From positions 1 through 52,343 of the forward strand of contig JAHEJX010000015.1 in NCBI GenBank assembly GCA_024638645.1: 52,343 nucleotides of DNA, read 5' to 3'. This document shows positions 1 to 9,758 of the stretch, one piece after another. The position numbers and the translations under genes were made by a program. Position 1 is the stretch's first letter; each line of letters begins with the position of its first letter. Under the pieces are notes generated by a model. It ran no database searches and was not told the DNA's origin. It saw nothing but the letters and a program-made list of their open reading frames with translations. The DNA is from Actinomycetes bacterium (lineage in GTDB: Bacteria > Actinomycetota > Acidimicrobiia > Spongiisociales > UBA5794).

Positions 1-623
1 TCCCGGGCGAAACCCATCTCGTGCGTCACCACGATCATGGTCATGCCGGTCTGGGCCAGCTCCTTCATCACGTCGAGCACTTCCTTGATCATCTCAGGGT
101 CGAGCGCCGAAGTCGGCTCGTCGAACAGCATGACCTTCGGATTCATTGCGAGCGAGCGGGCGATGGCGACACGCTGCTGCTGACCGCCTGACAGCTGCCC
201 GGGATACTTGTCGGACTGTTCGGGGATACCGACCCGCTCGAGGAGTTGCATACCGTTCTCCTCAGACTCGGTGCGGGTCTGCTTGCGCACCCAGATCGGA
301 GCGAGGGTGATGTTCTCGAGCACCGTCAGGTGCGGAAATAGATTGAAACTCTGAAAGACCATCCCCACCTCGCGGCGGATGGCGTCGATGTTGCGCAGGT
401 CGTTGGTGAGCTCGATTCCATCGACTGCGATGCGACCTTCTTGATGCACTTCGAGCCGGTTGATGCAGCGGATGAGGGTGGACTTGCCGGAGCCGGACGG
501 TCCGATAACGACGACCACCTCCTTCTCACCGATCGTGGTTGTGATTCCGCGGAGCGCCTGGAAGTCACCGAACCACTTCTTGACGCCTTCGCAGATGATC
601 ATCGGATGACCGTTGTCACTCAT
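1..623 (-). CDS. Amino-acid ABC transporter ATP-binding protein (AapP/GlnQ type), 3' truncated by window edge
   Basis: Cytoplasmic ATPase that would power the polar amino-acid importer encoded just upstream. Reading from the ATG at 623 gives 207 residues before the window ends. Walker [11 protein letters not shown] is at about 41-50, the Q-loop at about 91, the signature LSGGQQQRV at about 144-152, Walker B VMLFDEP at about 164-170 and the H-loop His at about 201. The family is about 245 residues, so only about 40 C-terminal residues are missing. A GGAG ribosome site precedes the ATG. It follows the permease stop by 34 bases and so ends the visible operon. Family assignment is firm; substrate specificity is inferred from the AapQ/AapM-like permeases. 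Confidence 0.93.
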   Translation of the reverse strand, partial: MSDNGHPMIICEGVKKWFGDFQALRGITTTIGEKEVVVVIGPSGSGKSTLIRCINRLEVHQEGRIAVDGIELTNDLRNIDAIRREVGMVFQSFNLFPHLTVLENITLAPIWVRKQTRTESEENGMQLLERVGIPEQSDKYPGQLSGGQQQRVAIARSLAMNPKVMLFDEPTSALDPEMIKEVLDVMKELAQTGMTMIVVTHEMGFAR

Positions 624-657
624 GTCATGCTCCGTTCAGTCTTTGTTTCAAATCTCA

Positions 658-2721
658 TTAGCGCTCGCCCAGCCCCAGGCTCTTCTCGTAGCGCAGGCTC
701 AAGCGAGAGAATGTGAACGTGAAGACCCAGTAGAAGAGGGCAATGAAGAACAGCATCTGTGGCTGCGTGCCACGGAAGCTCGGATCTGATTGGGTTGGCA
801 CGAAGTTGCGGGCGATCAGGAGCACATCAGCCAAGCCAATGATCGCAACCAGCGACGTGTCCTTGAACGAAACGATTATCGAGCCAACCAGCGCCGGCAA
901 TACCGCTCGGATCGCCTGCGGCAGAACGATTAGCGAAGTGGACTGCACGGTGCTGAGGCCCATCGCCCTCGCAGCTTCGTATTGCCCGCTGCCAATCGCC
1001 TGCAGGCCACCACGAATGTTCTCAGCAACATACGCCGCGCTGAAGATCGAAATGGCTGCGACGATCCGGAGGATCTCGTCGAACTCGACGCCAGACGGCA
1101 GGAAGAGGGCCAGCATCACCGATCCGAAGAAGAGCCACGTGATGAGCGGCACGCTGCGAACGAGTTCGATGTAGCCGGTGGAGATGATGCGGAAGATCGG
1201 CATTGTGGACGTCCGTGCCAATGCAAGAACAACCCCAAGCGGGAACGAGAAGGCCACCCCCGTTATCGCCAACAGAATCGAAAGGTTGAAACCTCCAAGG
1301 AAGGTCGTGCTCTGGAATTCGAGCGCGGTCTCTGCCTCGCCGAGCGTGAAGCTCCCCACGACCAGCAACGCAGTTGCGACCCAGGTCAGAGTCATCCGTA
1401 GCCTGGCCTGTTCAGTACCGCCGAACGACGGAGCAGCAAGTGCCACAAACGCAAACACAATTATCAGGCTACGCAGCAAGAAGGCCATGGGCACGAACCA
1501 GACTAAGAGCGCGGCGATCGCCAGCACCGAGCCCACGATGCGGGCGATTTCCGTTCCGTCTGGTATCCGCAGGCTTCCAGCGATCAGCCCTAGACCAAAT
1601 AGGCTGGCAATCACGGCTACCCACGTGGGTGACTCCGACATGATCCACGGCGCCAGTGTCACAACCGCCCCGACTGCAATCCCGGCCCCGCGGATCGAGT
1701 TCAAGTTCTTGGGGAAGGCCAGAATCCAGATGACTGCCCCTCCGATAACACTGAAGAGCAGGAACAGGCCAAAGTCTGACTCGAGGAAGGGGACATCGCC
1801 GAATCCGAGAATCTCGCCCCATTCGAGGATCGGCTTGCGCTGAATCACCATGATTATGACCGGGTACGAGAACACCCAGAGGAACACCAGAATCCGCCTG
1901 AATTGCTGTCGGTCCATAACCGACACAAGCCACTTGCCAATGAAGTAGAAGACGATGGCGGCAATGAAGAGGATGGTCCACGGCCCCGCAGTCGATGTCG
2001 CGATCCGTTCGTTGACCTCGTCGAAACGGCCCTCCGGAACCGGGAGCTGCACCGTCCAGATAGCGATGGTTGCCAGCACCATCCCGCCGACCAGCACGCT
2101 AAGGAATGGGATCGACTTCTCCTTGGCGGAAACGCCAGCCCGCTGCAAGTAGACATGAGCGCCCACCGCGAGGACAAGGCCGATGAGGAAGATCAGGGTC
2201 CGTGAGCTGCTCCATGACCCCGGCGAATCAATCTTGAGAATGCCGATATCGAAGATGCGATCGCCTTCGAAGGTTCCATGCAGAATGGCGGTTATGACGA
2301 TGAAGACCCCTGTGCTTCGTACGCCGGAAGCGAACTTGTACAGAACGATCCTGCCTTGCACATTCCAAGCAACAAGGGACAAGGCGACGAGCACCAAGAA
2401 GATCCCAATCGATAGCCAGATACGGCCCAGGTCCGCTTGCGGGAACGCTTGCACCATCATCAACTTCATGTTGGCTGTAACCGCCGCCCAACGTCTCTCC
2501 GGGTTGAAGATGTAGGTCGTCAAGAATTGGAGGACGTTGAGCGCGATCAAGCCGAAGACAACGGTCAGCAGACCGTTGAGCCCGATGGCGATCGGCGTGT
2601 CGCCACTAAGCAAGTTCTCCCGAATCCAGACCCGCGGACCGTGCGGCGGCGGCTCGGGCGGCAGTTCTAACTCCTCCACGACCCCGTGGACGACACCCTC
2701 AGAGACAGGTTGATCAGTCAT
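658..2721 (-). CDS. Amino-acid ABC transporter permease (AapM/YhdY type) with a long extra membrane N-terminus
   Basis: Inner-membrane permease, 687 residues. The last about 220 residues are a His/Glu/Gln/Arg-type permease domain, with the EAA-loop-like stretch GQYEAARAMGLS and then LPQAIRAVLPALVGS, which contacts the ATPase. The preceding about 460 residues carry roughly ten further hydrophobic segments. AapM proteins known to me are nearer 380-400 residues, so most of this N-terminal region is additional. The ATG directly abuts the TAG of the upstream permease, indicating translational coupling. The broad substrate class (polar L-amino acids) is inferred from the family. The function of the added membrane block is unknown. 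Confidence 0.88.
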   Translation of the reverse strand: MTDQPVSEGVVHGVVEELELPPEPPPHGPRVWIRENLLSGDTPIAIGLNGLLTVVFGLIALNVLQFLTTYIFNPERRWAAVTANMKLMMVQAFPQADLGRIWLSIGIFLVLVALSLVAWNVQGRIVLYKFASGVRSTGVFIVITAILHGTFEGDRIFDIGILKIDSPGSWSSSRTLIFLIGLVLAVGAHVYLQRAGVSAKEKSIPFLSVLVGGMVLATIAIWTVQLPVPEGRFDEVNERIATSTAGPWTILFIAAIVFYFIGKWLVSVMDRQQFRRILVFLWVFSYPVIIMVIQRKPILEWGEILGFGDVPFLESDFGLFLLFSVIGGAVIWILAFPKNLNSIRGAGIAVGAVVTLAPWIMSESPTWVAVIASLFGLGLIAGSLRIPDGTEIARIVGSVLAIAALLVWFVPMAFLLRSLIIVFAFVALAAPSFGGTEQARLRMTLTWVATALLVVGSFTLGEAETALEFQSTTFLGGFNLSILLAITGVAFSFPLGVVLALARTSTMPIFRIISTGYIELVRSVPLITWLFFGSVMLALFLPSGVEFDEILRIVAAISIFSAAYVAENIRGGLQAIGSGQYEAARAMGLSTVQSTSLIVLPQAIRAVLPALVGSIIVSFKDTSLVAIIGLADVLLIARNFVPTQSDPSFRGTQPQMLFFIALFYWVFTFTFSRLSLRYEKSLGLGER

Positions 2722-4287
2722 CTAACGCTCCACCAGTTGCATCTTGCGGTTGTAGTAGTTCACGATCCCAGACAGAATCAGGCTCACAGCGGAGTAGAAG
2801 CCCATCCATATGAGGAAGACGGCGAGCGTCTGGCCCTCCTGGTTGTAAATCGTCTGACCCACCTGCACGATGTCGGCGTATGCCACAGCGATTCCAAGCG
2901 ATGTGTTCTTGGCAAGGTTGAGGTACTGCGACCCGAGCGGTGGAAGGATGATGCGGAAGGCCTGCGGGAGAACGACCAGGCGGAGCACTTGACCACGCTT
3001 GAGACCCATCGAGCTGGCAGCCTCGTTCTGGCCCCTATGCACGGCCATAATGCCGGCTCGCACGATTTCTCCGATGAACGCTGCCGTGTACAGCGTCACA
3101 CCAACCCACACTGCCAAGTACGCCGGTGTGAATGCTCGACCGGCTTCCAACGAGTACTGGGGGAACACTCCGGTGACGACAACCTCGGGTTGTGAGAAGT
3201 CAAGGGGAGCGCCGGTCGAGAAGTCGAACTTCCTTGCGAGGAAGTCGAAGAGTGGCTCGAGGCCCCAGTTCATTGTGAAGGTCAGGTCGCGACCGAGGAT
3301 CCTCGACACCGTTGCTGATCCCGGTCCCAATAGGAAGAACGCCGCCGTGGCCAGCCCCAGGAATCCAGCGACAACGAGGCGGAAGTAGTCGTCGTCCGTG
3401 AGCTTGGCAAGCCCCGCCGGGGTACGCCGCTCGTCCAAGAAGTTCTTGATGAAACGGTACGCGACCCAGATTGCCAGGGCTGCCAGCGCAAGCTGGAACA
3501 CCCACACAGGCAGGTTGCCGAACACCCAAGCCAACGCTGACCACAGCCATCCAAAGATGCCCATCACGGGGTGCAGGAACCATCCAAGAACCATGAAAGT
3601 CGTGAAGACAGATAGTCCCCAGGCCAAAGCGTGGGTTTCGAGACCCTTCTCTTCGAGGATCCGGATTCGCCATTTGTAGGCCAGGCGAGCGACGACGGCG
3701 CCGACCAGGATCAGCGCCACATACTGCCACCGGCCCGACTCCGGAATCAGCCAGGGAATCGCAACGCCCTTGGACGAGGAGAAGAACCAGCCGCTGCCCT
3801 CCTGATCGACAGTGAGCTCACCGAAGATGGTGGTTATCAGGGCACTCCAGAAGTAGATCTGGACCAAAAGCGGGATGTTGCGGAAGAACTCGATGTAAGC
3901 GTTGGCGACCTTGCTGACGATCCAGTTATGCGACAGCCTGGCGATTCCAATCAAGGTGCCGAGAATCGTCGCTGCCACGATTCCGCTGAGCGTGATGCGA
4001 AGCATGTTGACCATGCCGACGGCGAGCGCCTCGATGCCGCTGGCGGGTTGGGTGGTGAAGCCCTCTCCGAGAAGGACACCTAGTGGCTCTGCGAGGAAGT
4101 CCCACGAGAACGGAATCCCCGTGTCGGCGAGGTTGGAAGCGGCCTGGGTTATCAGGATCCAGAAGAACCAGACGAAGAAGGCGAGAAAGCCGATCTGGGC
4201 GGCCCACTTAACAACAGTGATGTTTCGCCAGAACGGCGGTTTCGCCTGTTCCGACGAGCTCGTCCTCGGTTCAAGTGGCGTAACCAA
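2722..4287 (-). CDS. Amino-acid ABC transporter permease (AapQ/YhdX type), enlarged
   Basis: Second inner-membrane permease of the importer, 521 residues versus about 400 in typical AapQ. The permease core shows NAYIEFFRNIPLLVQIYFW in the N-terminal half and the EAA-type loop GQNEAASSMGLKRGQVLRLV followed by LPQAFRIILPPLGSQYLNL near the C-terminus. Between them lies a long insert with several hydrophobic helices and a charged linker (about 150-330). This split layout is known in AapQ, but the insert here is longer. It is separated from the upstream binding-protein gene by about 100 bases containing a strong hairpin, so permease expression may be lower than that of the binding protein. Confidence 0.88.
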   Translation of the reverse strand: MVTPLEPRTSSSEQAKPPFWRNITVVKWAAQIGFLAFFVWFFWILITQAASNLADTGIPFSWDFLAEPLGVLLGEGFTTQPASGIEALAVGMVNMLRITLSGIVAATILGTLIGIARLSHNWIVSKVANAYIEFFRNIPLLVQIYFWSALITTIFGELTVDQEGSGWFFSSSKGVAIPWLIPESGRWQYVALILVGAVVARLAYKWRIRILEEKGLETHALAWGLSVFTTFMVLGWFLHPVMGIFGWLWSALAWVFGNLPVWVFQLALAALAIWVAYRFIKNFLDERRTPAGLAKLTDDDYFRLVVAGFLGLATAAFFLLGPGSATVSRILGRDLTFTMNWGLEPLFDFLARKFDFSTGAPLDFSQPEVVVTGVFPQYSLEAGRAFTPAYLAVWVGVTLYTAAFIGEIVRAGIMAVHRGQNEAASSMGLKRGQVLRLVVLPQAFRIILPPLGSQYLNLAKNTSLGIAVAYADIVQVGQTIYNQEGQTLAVFLIWMGFYSAVSLILSGIVNYYNRKMQLVER

Positions 4288-4329
4288 GTGCCTCTGCCTC
4301 CCTCAACAGCATTTGCACCTTAATAAAGA

Positions 4330-4357
4330 GAGAGGGGCGCCTGCAGGCGCCCCTCTC
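4330..4357 (-). terminator. Perfect hairpin between binding-protein and permease genes (terminator or attenuator)
   Basis: Fully palindromic 28-base element with 12-bp arms (GAGAGGGGCGCC and its complement) around TGCA. Read on the minus strand it is followed by TCTCTTTATTA, a weak T-rich tail. It lies 34 bases after the binding-protein stop and before the permease ATG. Partial termination here would give the usual excess of binding protein over membrane subunits. Confidence 0.7.
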
Positions 4358-4391
4358 AATCTGCATCATTTCGATGCATATGTCGTAGTGA

Positions 4392-5516
4392 CTAGCGGGC
4401 TGGTGGTGCGTAGATCAGTCCACCACGGAACCACTGGTCATTCGGGGAGTTGGTCCGGCTGAACCCAAGGGCTGCCAGGTTGCTCACGTAGATGTCGTCG
4501 TAGTTGCCGACCTGCGAAATGACATTCGCAAATGCGTCGGAACTGAGACCCATCTCTGACTGCAGCTCATCGTCACCGACGCCGAGCAGACGCCCAGCCT
4601 CAGGATCCGGCGGGCTGGCGATTGCGTCATCAACGTTCGCCTGGGTGATTCCCTTTTCATCAGCAATGAAGGTTGCATAGACAACCCAGTTGATGATGTC
4701 GGCCCACTCAGAGTCGTTCTGGCGGTACATCGGGCCCAAGGGCTCCTTGGAAATGGGTGCCTTCGGGAAGATGACCCAGTCCCCATCGGCGATCTCACCC
4801 TTGGCAACTGCGTCGAAGCGCTCACCGAACAAGCCGGAGCCGTCCGTGGTCACCAGGTCGCATGAGTTGTCACGGAAGAGACCCATTGCCTGCTCGAAGT
4901 CTTCAGTGGTCACCAGTGAGATGGTGGCGCCGACAACGGCAGCACCCTCAGTGATGTTCTTCTCAGTCGTCGTACCGGCGTTTGTGCACAGACGGGCACC
5001 GTCAATGTCGGCGAGAGTCGAATCGTCCCCATTGGGGAGGAGTTCCTTCTTGCCCATTACCTGTTGGCCGTCGTAGAAGGTCGTGGGACCGAAGTCGCCA
5101 CCGATCTCCGTGTCACGGCTCTGGGTCCACGTCGTGTTGCGGAACAGCACGTCAACCTCGCCGTTGGCCAGCGCCGTGAAGCGCTCGGCCGCAGTCAGAC
5201 CGACGAACACTACGGCGGTCGAATCACCGAAGACCGCCGCAGCAACAGCGCGGCAATAGTCGGCGTCGAATCCAGTGTAGGAACCGTCGTCCTGAGGCTC
5301 GGCAAACCCAATGGCCGTTGTCGAGACACCACAACGGAGCATGCCCCGTGTTGTGACTTCAGCCAATGTGCCACCAGTTTGGCCGCCCGGCGCGCTTGTC
5401 GTCGCGGTAGTTTCAGTCGGCCCCTCTGTCGTGGTGGAGCTGTCCTCAGACTCTCCACCACAAGCGGCCGCTACCAACGCCAACACGGCGAGCAGCACAG
5501 CAAGTCGCTTGATCAT
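4392..5516 (-). CDS. Amino-acid ABC transporter substrate-binding lipoprotein (AapJ type)
   Basis: Exported solute receptor of the importer, 374 residues from the ATG at 5516. That start is chosen because it gives a clean lipoprotein signal, MIKRLAVLL then LVAAAC with the lipidated Cys at 19, and has AGGGGA upstream; a longer frame to 5552 adds twelve non-signal residues. A Thr/Ser-rich linker (about 23-50) precedes the family-3 solute-binding domain, which begins TTRGMLRCGVSTTAIGFAEP and contains GFDADYCRAVAAAVFGD, typical of the AapJ/BztA group. It leads the operon and is followed by a hairpin that may limit downstream transcription. Confidence 0.92.
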   Translation of the reverse strand: MIKRLAVLLAVLALVAAACGGESEDSSTTTEGPTETTATTSAPGGQTGGTLAEVTTRGMLRCGVSTTAIGFAEPQDDGSYTGFDADYCRAVAAAVFGDSTAVVFVGLTAAERFTALANGEVDVLFRNTTWTQSRDTEIGGDFGPTTFYDGQQVMGKKELLPNGDDSTLADIDGARLCTNAGTTTEKNITEGAAVVGATISLVTTEDFEQAMGLFRDNSCDLVTTDGSGLFGERFDAVAKGEIADGDWVIFPKAPISKEPLGPMYRQNDSEWADIINWVVYATFIADEKGITQANVDDAIASPPDPEAGRLLGVGDDELQSEMGLSSDAFANVISQVGNYDDIYVSNLAALGFSRTNSPNDQWFRGGLIYAPPAR

Positions 5517-5615
5517 ATTGAGAGATCCCCTCTCGCTTGCATAAATGGTCATAGCCCGAACGGGCTCGGCGGAAAGTTAGTGCACGCGGCGGACAACCGC
5601 CATATCTAGCTGGAA

Positions 5616-5690
5616 GTATCTGGTATCTAGTAGCTCGGATCTAGGGCTACACACCTCGTACGGGGACGAGATACGGGATACGAGATACCG
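5616..5690. repeat. Heptad-repeat element, copy A (two arrays in opposite orientation)
   Basis: Bases 5616-5643 read as four successive 7-mers GTATCTG, GTATCTA, GTAGCTC, GGATCTA. On the other strand, 5690-5668 reads GTATCTC, GTATCCC, GTATCTC after one G. The two arrays face each other across about 25 bases, so the single strand can fold back. It lies between the YjbQ gene and the binding-protein gene. Similar elements occur at 9600-9755 and 12606-12735. Confidence 0.6.
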
Positions 5691-5692
5691 CC

Positions 5693-6217
5693 CTAGACGC
5701 CTTGCGCGTGGATGAATGCCCGTCGTTCGCGCGCTTGATCCATCTCCACAAACATCACTCGTTGCCATTGGCCGAGGAGTACCTCGCCGTCGACGACCGG
5801 AATGGACACCGAAGGCTGACCGACCATCAGCTGTCGCACGTGAGCGTGCCCGTTGATGAACTCGTCCTCCTGGAGGTTCTCGGTGCGGACCGAGTGATCG
5901 TCATGCTCGTAGTAGACGCCCTCGGGTACGGTTTCTTGGATCAGCCGGCGGTAATCATTGAGGAAGCCCGTTTCGGACTCGTTGATGACGATCGAAGTTG
6001 TGGTGTGCGGCGTGTAGACGGTTACCTGACCGTGGCGCACGTCGCTGCGTGCGACAACATCTCGAACCAGACCAGTGAGATCCCAGAACTCATTTGGCTC
6101 TGAGGTGGACAGGTGGATGGCCTCGGTCCGGACGGCCGGAGAGCTGGATTCGGAGAGGACAGTCGGCTCACCAACGGGAACGCGGGTGGCCTGCCGTGTA
6201 GGCGTTTGGTCAGTCAA
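5693..6217 (-). CDS. YjbQ/UPF0047 family protein
   Basis: Single-domain protein of 174 residues from a TTG start with GAGG seven bases upstream. After about 35 variable residues the family core is complete: VTVYTPHTTTSIVINE (about 66-81), the metal/active-site-like stretch NGHAHVRQLMVGQPS (about 120-134) and GQWQRVMFVEMD near the C-terminus. The E. coli member YjbQ has a reported weak thiamine-phosphate synthase activity, but the physiological role of the family is unsettled. It lies 93 bases downstream of the TetR gene on the same strand and may be co-transcribed with it. No partner enzyme in the window clarifies its role. Confidence 0.88.
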   Translation of the reverse strand: MTDQTPTRQATRVPVGEPTVLSESSSPAVRTEAIHLSTSEPNEFWDLTGLVRDVVARSDVRHGQVTVYTPHTTTSIVINESETGFLNDYRRLIQETVPEGVYYEHDDHSVRTENLQEDEFINGHAHVRQLMVGQPSVSIPVVDGEVLLGQWQRVMFVEMDQARERRAFIHAQGV

Positions 6218-6310
6218 CGGGATCCTCGATTGGAGTCGGTTACTAGGTGGCCGGACCGGACACTACCAAGCATTCGGATCGAAGCATGACTCGAGATGAC
6301 ACTTTGTCTC

Positions 6311-6919
6311 TCAGGCGCCCAGCAAACCGCCGCGGATGAACGCCAAGCGGCTTTCCAGAACAAACGGGGCAGCAGCTTTCACGTCGGGCTCCCTGGTGAG
6401 CTCGTCAATGGCGCTCAGGAGCATGTCTGCGATGACTCGACCGCACCGATCCGGTTGCTGGGTAGCGAAGACTCCAGCCTTGGCTCCTGCCCGACACTTT
6501 CGGAAGAGCTCTGCAGTCACCGGGCTCAACAACTCCCACATTTGGTCCCGCAGATCCTTGGGCAGCTCCCGCCCCACTCGGAACATCAGCTCGGCGAGCT
6601 CGGGAGCGGCGACTACGAGCTCGATGCCGGCCGAGAAGATGTAGTTGATTCGTTCGAGTGGGTCGCTCACGTCGTTGCCCGCAAGCAGCTCGTCGAGGAG
6701 AGGGGGAATTCGATCTTGAAGTACCGCCAGAAGAATGGCCCCTTTCGACGGGAAGTACTCATATATCGTCGTGCGGGGTATGCCGGCCACATCGGAGATC
6801 GCAGACAGAGAGCCGCCTGCGAATCCATTGGCTAGGAAGACCTTTTGAGCAGCGTCCAGAATCGCTCGGCGAGATGCTTCCTTGTGCGCCGCAATCGATT
6901 CGGCCCGGATTCTTGGCAT
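6311..6919 (-). CDS. TetR family transcriptional regulator
   Basis: DNA-binding regulator of 202 residues. The N-terminal helix-turn-helix is clear: ILDAAQKVFLANGFAGGSLS, then ISDVAGIPRTTIYEYFPSK (about 41-60), the usual TetR recognition helix pattern. The C-terminal ligand domain is generic, so no effector can be proposed. It is divergent from purA across 145 bases, so it could control itself and perhaps purA, but no palindromic operator stands out in that gap. Autoregulation and control of the downstream YjbQ gene are equally possible. Confidence 0.9.
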   Translation of the reverse strand: MPRIRAESIAAHKEASRRAILDAAQKVFLANGFAGGSLSAISDVAGIPRTTIYEYFPSKGAILLAVLQDRIPPLLDELLAGNDVSDPLERINYIFSAGIELVVAAPELAELMFRVGRELPKDLRDQMWELLSPVTAELFRKCRAGAKAGVFATQQPDRCGRVIADMLLSAIDELTREPDVKAAAPFVLESRLAFIRGGLLGA

Positions 6920-7001
6920 CGTCTATTTCATTCCCTCTCTCCCCAACGTGAGTGTAGGCAAAGACGGAGCGGCCAACAGGAAAGTTCCCCCACGCGTCTG
7001 A

Positions 7002-8336
<1,335 letters not shown>

Positions 8337-8341
8337 CCTGA

Positions 8342-9598
8342 ATGCGGGTTCTGCTTTTGGGAAACGGCGGCCGCGAACACGCTATCGGCTGGAAACTCGC
8401 GCAGAGCCGCGATCTGAGCCTCCTGCTCACTGCTCCGGGGAATCCGGGGCTGGCAGAGTTCGGCCCGGTGGTGACAGGGTTCGACATCAACAACCCCAAG
8501 GCTGTGACTGCTCTTGCGATTGACAACAAGATCGACCTCGCCGTCATCGGACCAGAAGCCCCGCTTGCTGCCGGGGTCGTCGACGCCCTGATCGAAGCCA
8601 AGATCAAGACGTGCGGGCCGGCCAGGGACGGGGCTCGGCTCGAGGCGTCGAAAGCCTATGCCAAGGATGTGATGGCTCGGGCAGGCGTACCAACGGCCGA
8701 GGCTCGGACCTTCACAGAGGTGACAGCCGCGACAGAGTTCCTGGCGTCGAAGCCCGGCCCCTATGTCGTGAAGGCCGACGGGCTCGCCGCCGGAAAGGGA
8801 GTCCTGGTCACAGAGGACCTCATCGCCGCACAGAGCTGGGCTCGAATCTGCCTTGAAGGCCATTTTGGGGACGCCGGTTCAACGGTTGTCGTCGAGGACT
8901 ATCTACTTGGCCCCGAGGTCTCGATATTCGTCTTGACCGACGGCAAGACGGCACTGCCATTGGCGCCGGCGCGTGACTACAAGCGTCTCCACGATGGGAA
9001 CGAGGGCCCCAATACGGGTGGTATGGGAACGTTCTCTCCGCTCGAGGGACTGCCGGATGGCCTCGTTGATTGGACGGTCGACTCCGTCGTTCACCCAGTG
9101 CTCGACGTCTTCCGTCAGGATGACATCACCTATCGGGGGTTCATATACGTGGGCCTGATCTTGACAGAGGATGGCCCAAAGATCCTCGAATTCAACTCAC
9201 GCCTCGGCGACCCGGAAACACAGGTCGTCCTACCTCGGCTCAATGACGATCTGCTCGGCCTGCTCGCAGCGGCCGCCGCAGGAGAGCTGCACGGCAAGCC
9301 CTTGGCCTGGCTCGACCAAGCGGTCGTCGATGTCGTCATTGCCTCGGAGGGCTACCCAGACAAGCCTGTCATCGGCAGGCCGGTCGGTGGCATCGAAGCC
9401 GCCGCTGCCCATCCGAATGCTCTGGTCTTCCAAGCCGGAACACGCCGCACCGCGACAGGAATCGTCAGCTCAGGGGGTCGCGTCCTCAACATTGTCGGCA
9501 CGGGCCCCGACATCACCTCAGCCCGCACCGCCGCCTACGCCGCAGTCGACGAAATCCACCTCGAGGGAATGCAATTCAGAAAGGACATTGCTCTCTAG
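8342..9598 (+). CDS. purD: Phosphoribosylamine-glycine ligase (GAR synthetase)
   Basis: ATP-grasp enzyme that joins phosphoribosylamine and glycine in step 2 of purine synthesis. It has 418 residues, normal for bacterial PurD. The N-terminal Rossmann-like part starts MRVLLLGNGGREHAIGWKL. ATP-grasp residues include KADGLAAGKGVLV (about 141-153), and the family signature lies near LEFNSRLGDPETQ (about 283-295), where metal-binding Glu and Asn are retained. It starts five bases after purA, so the two should form one transcript. The region after its stop carries heptad repeats before a convergent gene. Confidence 0.97.
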   Translation: MRVLLLGNGGREHAIGWKLAQSRDLSLLLTAPGNPGLAEFGPVVTGFDINNPKAVTALAIDNKIDLAVIGPEAPLAAGVVDALIEAKIKTCGPARDGARLEASKAYAKDVMARAGVPTAEARTFTEVTAATEFLASKPGPYVVKADGLAAGKGVLVTEDLIAAQSWARICLEGHFGDAGSTVVVEDYLLGPEVSIFVLTDGKTALPLAPARDYKRLHDGNEGPNTGGMGTFSPLEGLPDGLVDWTVDSVVHPVLDVFRQDDITYRGFIYVGLILTEDGPKILEFNSRLGDPETQVVLPRLNDDLLGLLAAAAAGELHGKPLAWLDQAVVDVVIASEGYPDKPVIGRPVGGIEAAAAHPNALVFQAGTRRTATGIVSSGGRVLNIVGTGPDITSARTAAYAAVDEIHLEGMQFRKDIAL

Positions 9599-9599
9599 A

Positions 9600-9755
9600 G
9601 GTATCCCGTATCCGGTAGCCGGTATCCGGACGGCCCTCACCTGGGGAACAGCCAGAACAACCACATCAGAACATCATCCAAACCGTTGTCGATCAGCAAA
9701 CATCGACCTCGGGGCAATACGGGTTACGGGATAGGAGATACCGGATACGGGATCT
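9600..9755. repeat. Heptad-repeat element, copy B (facing arrays)
   Basis: Bases 9601-9628 are four 7-mers: GTATCCC, GTATCCG, GTAGCCG, GTATCCG. About 85 bases on, the complement of 9717-9755 reads GTATCCG, GTATCTC, CTATCCC, GTAACCC, GTATTGC. The two arrays are inverted relative to each other and fill the gap between convergent purD and the HisA-like gene. Confidence 0.6.
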
Positions 9756-9758
9756 TGG

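Noticed and set aside
4330..4357. Operator palindrome for a regulator
   Set aside because: GC-rich arms followed by a T-rich stretch after a stop codon fit a terminator or attenuator better than a protein site.
6889..6902. CGCAATCGATTCGG, resembling the LacI-type palindrome
   Set aside because: Lies inside the tetR coding region and lacks symmetry at the outer bases.
9600..9755. CRISPR-like array from regular short repeats
   Set aside because: Units are 7 bases with no spacers and no cas genes nearby; tandem heptads explain it.
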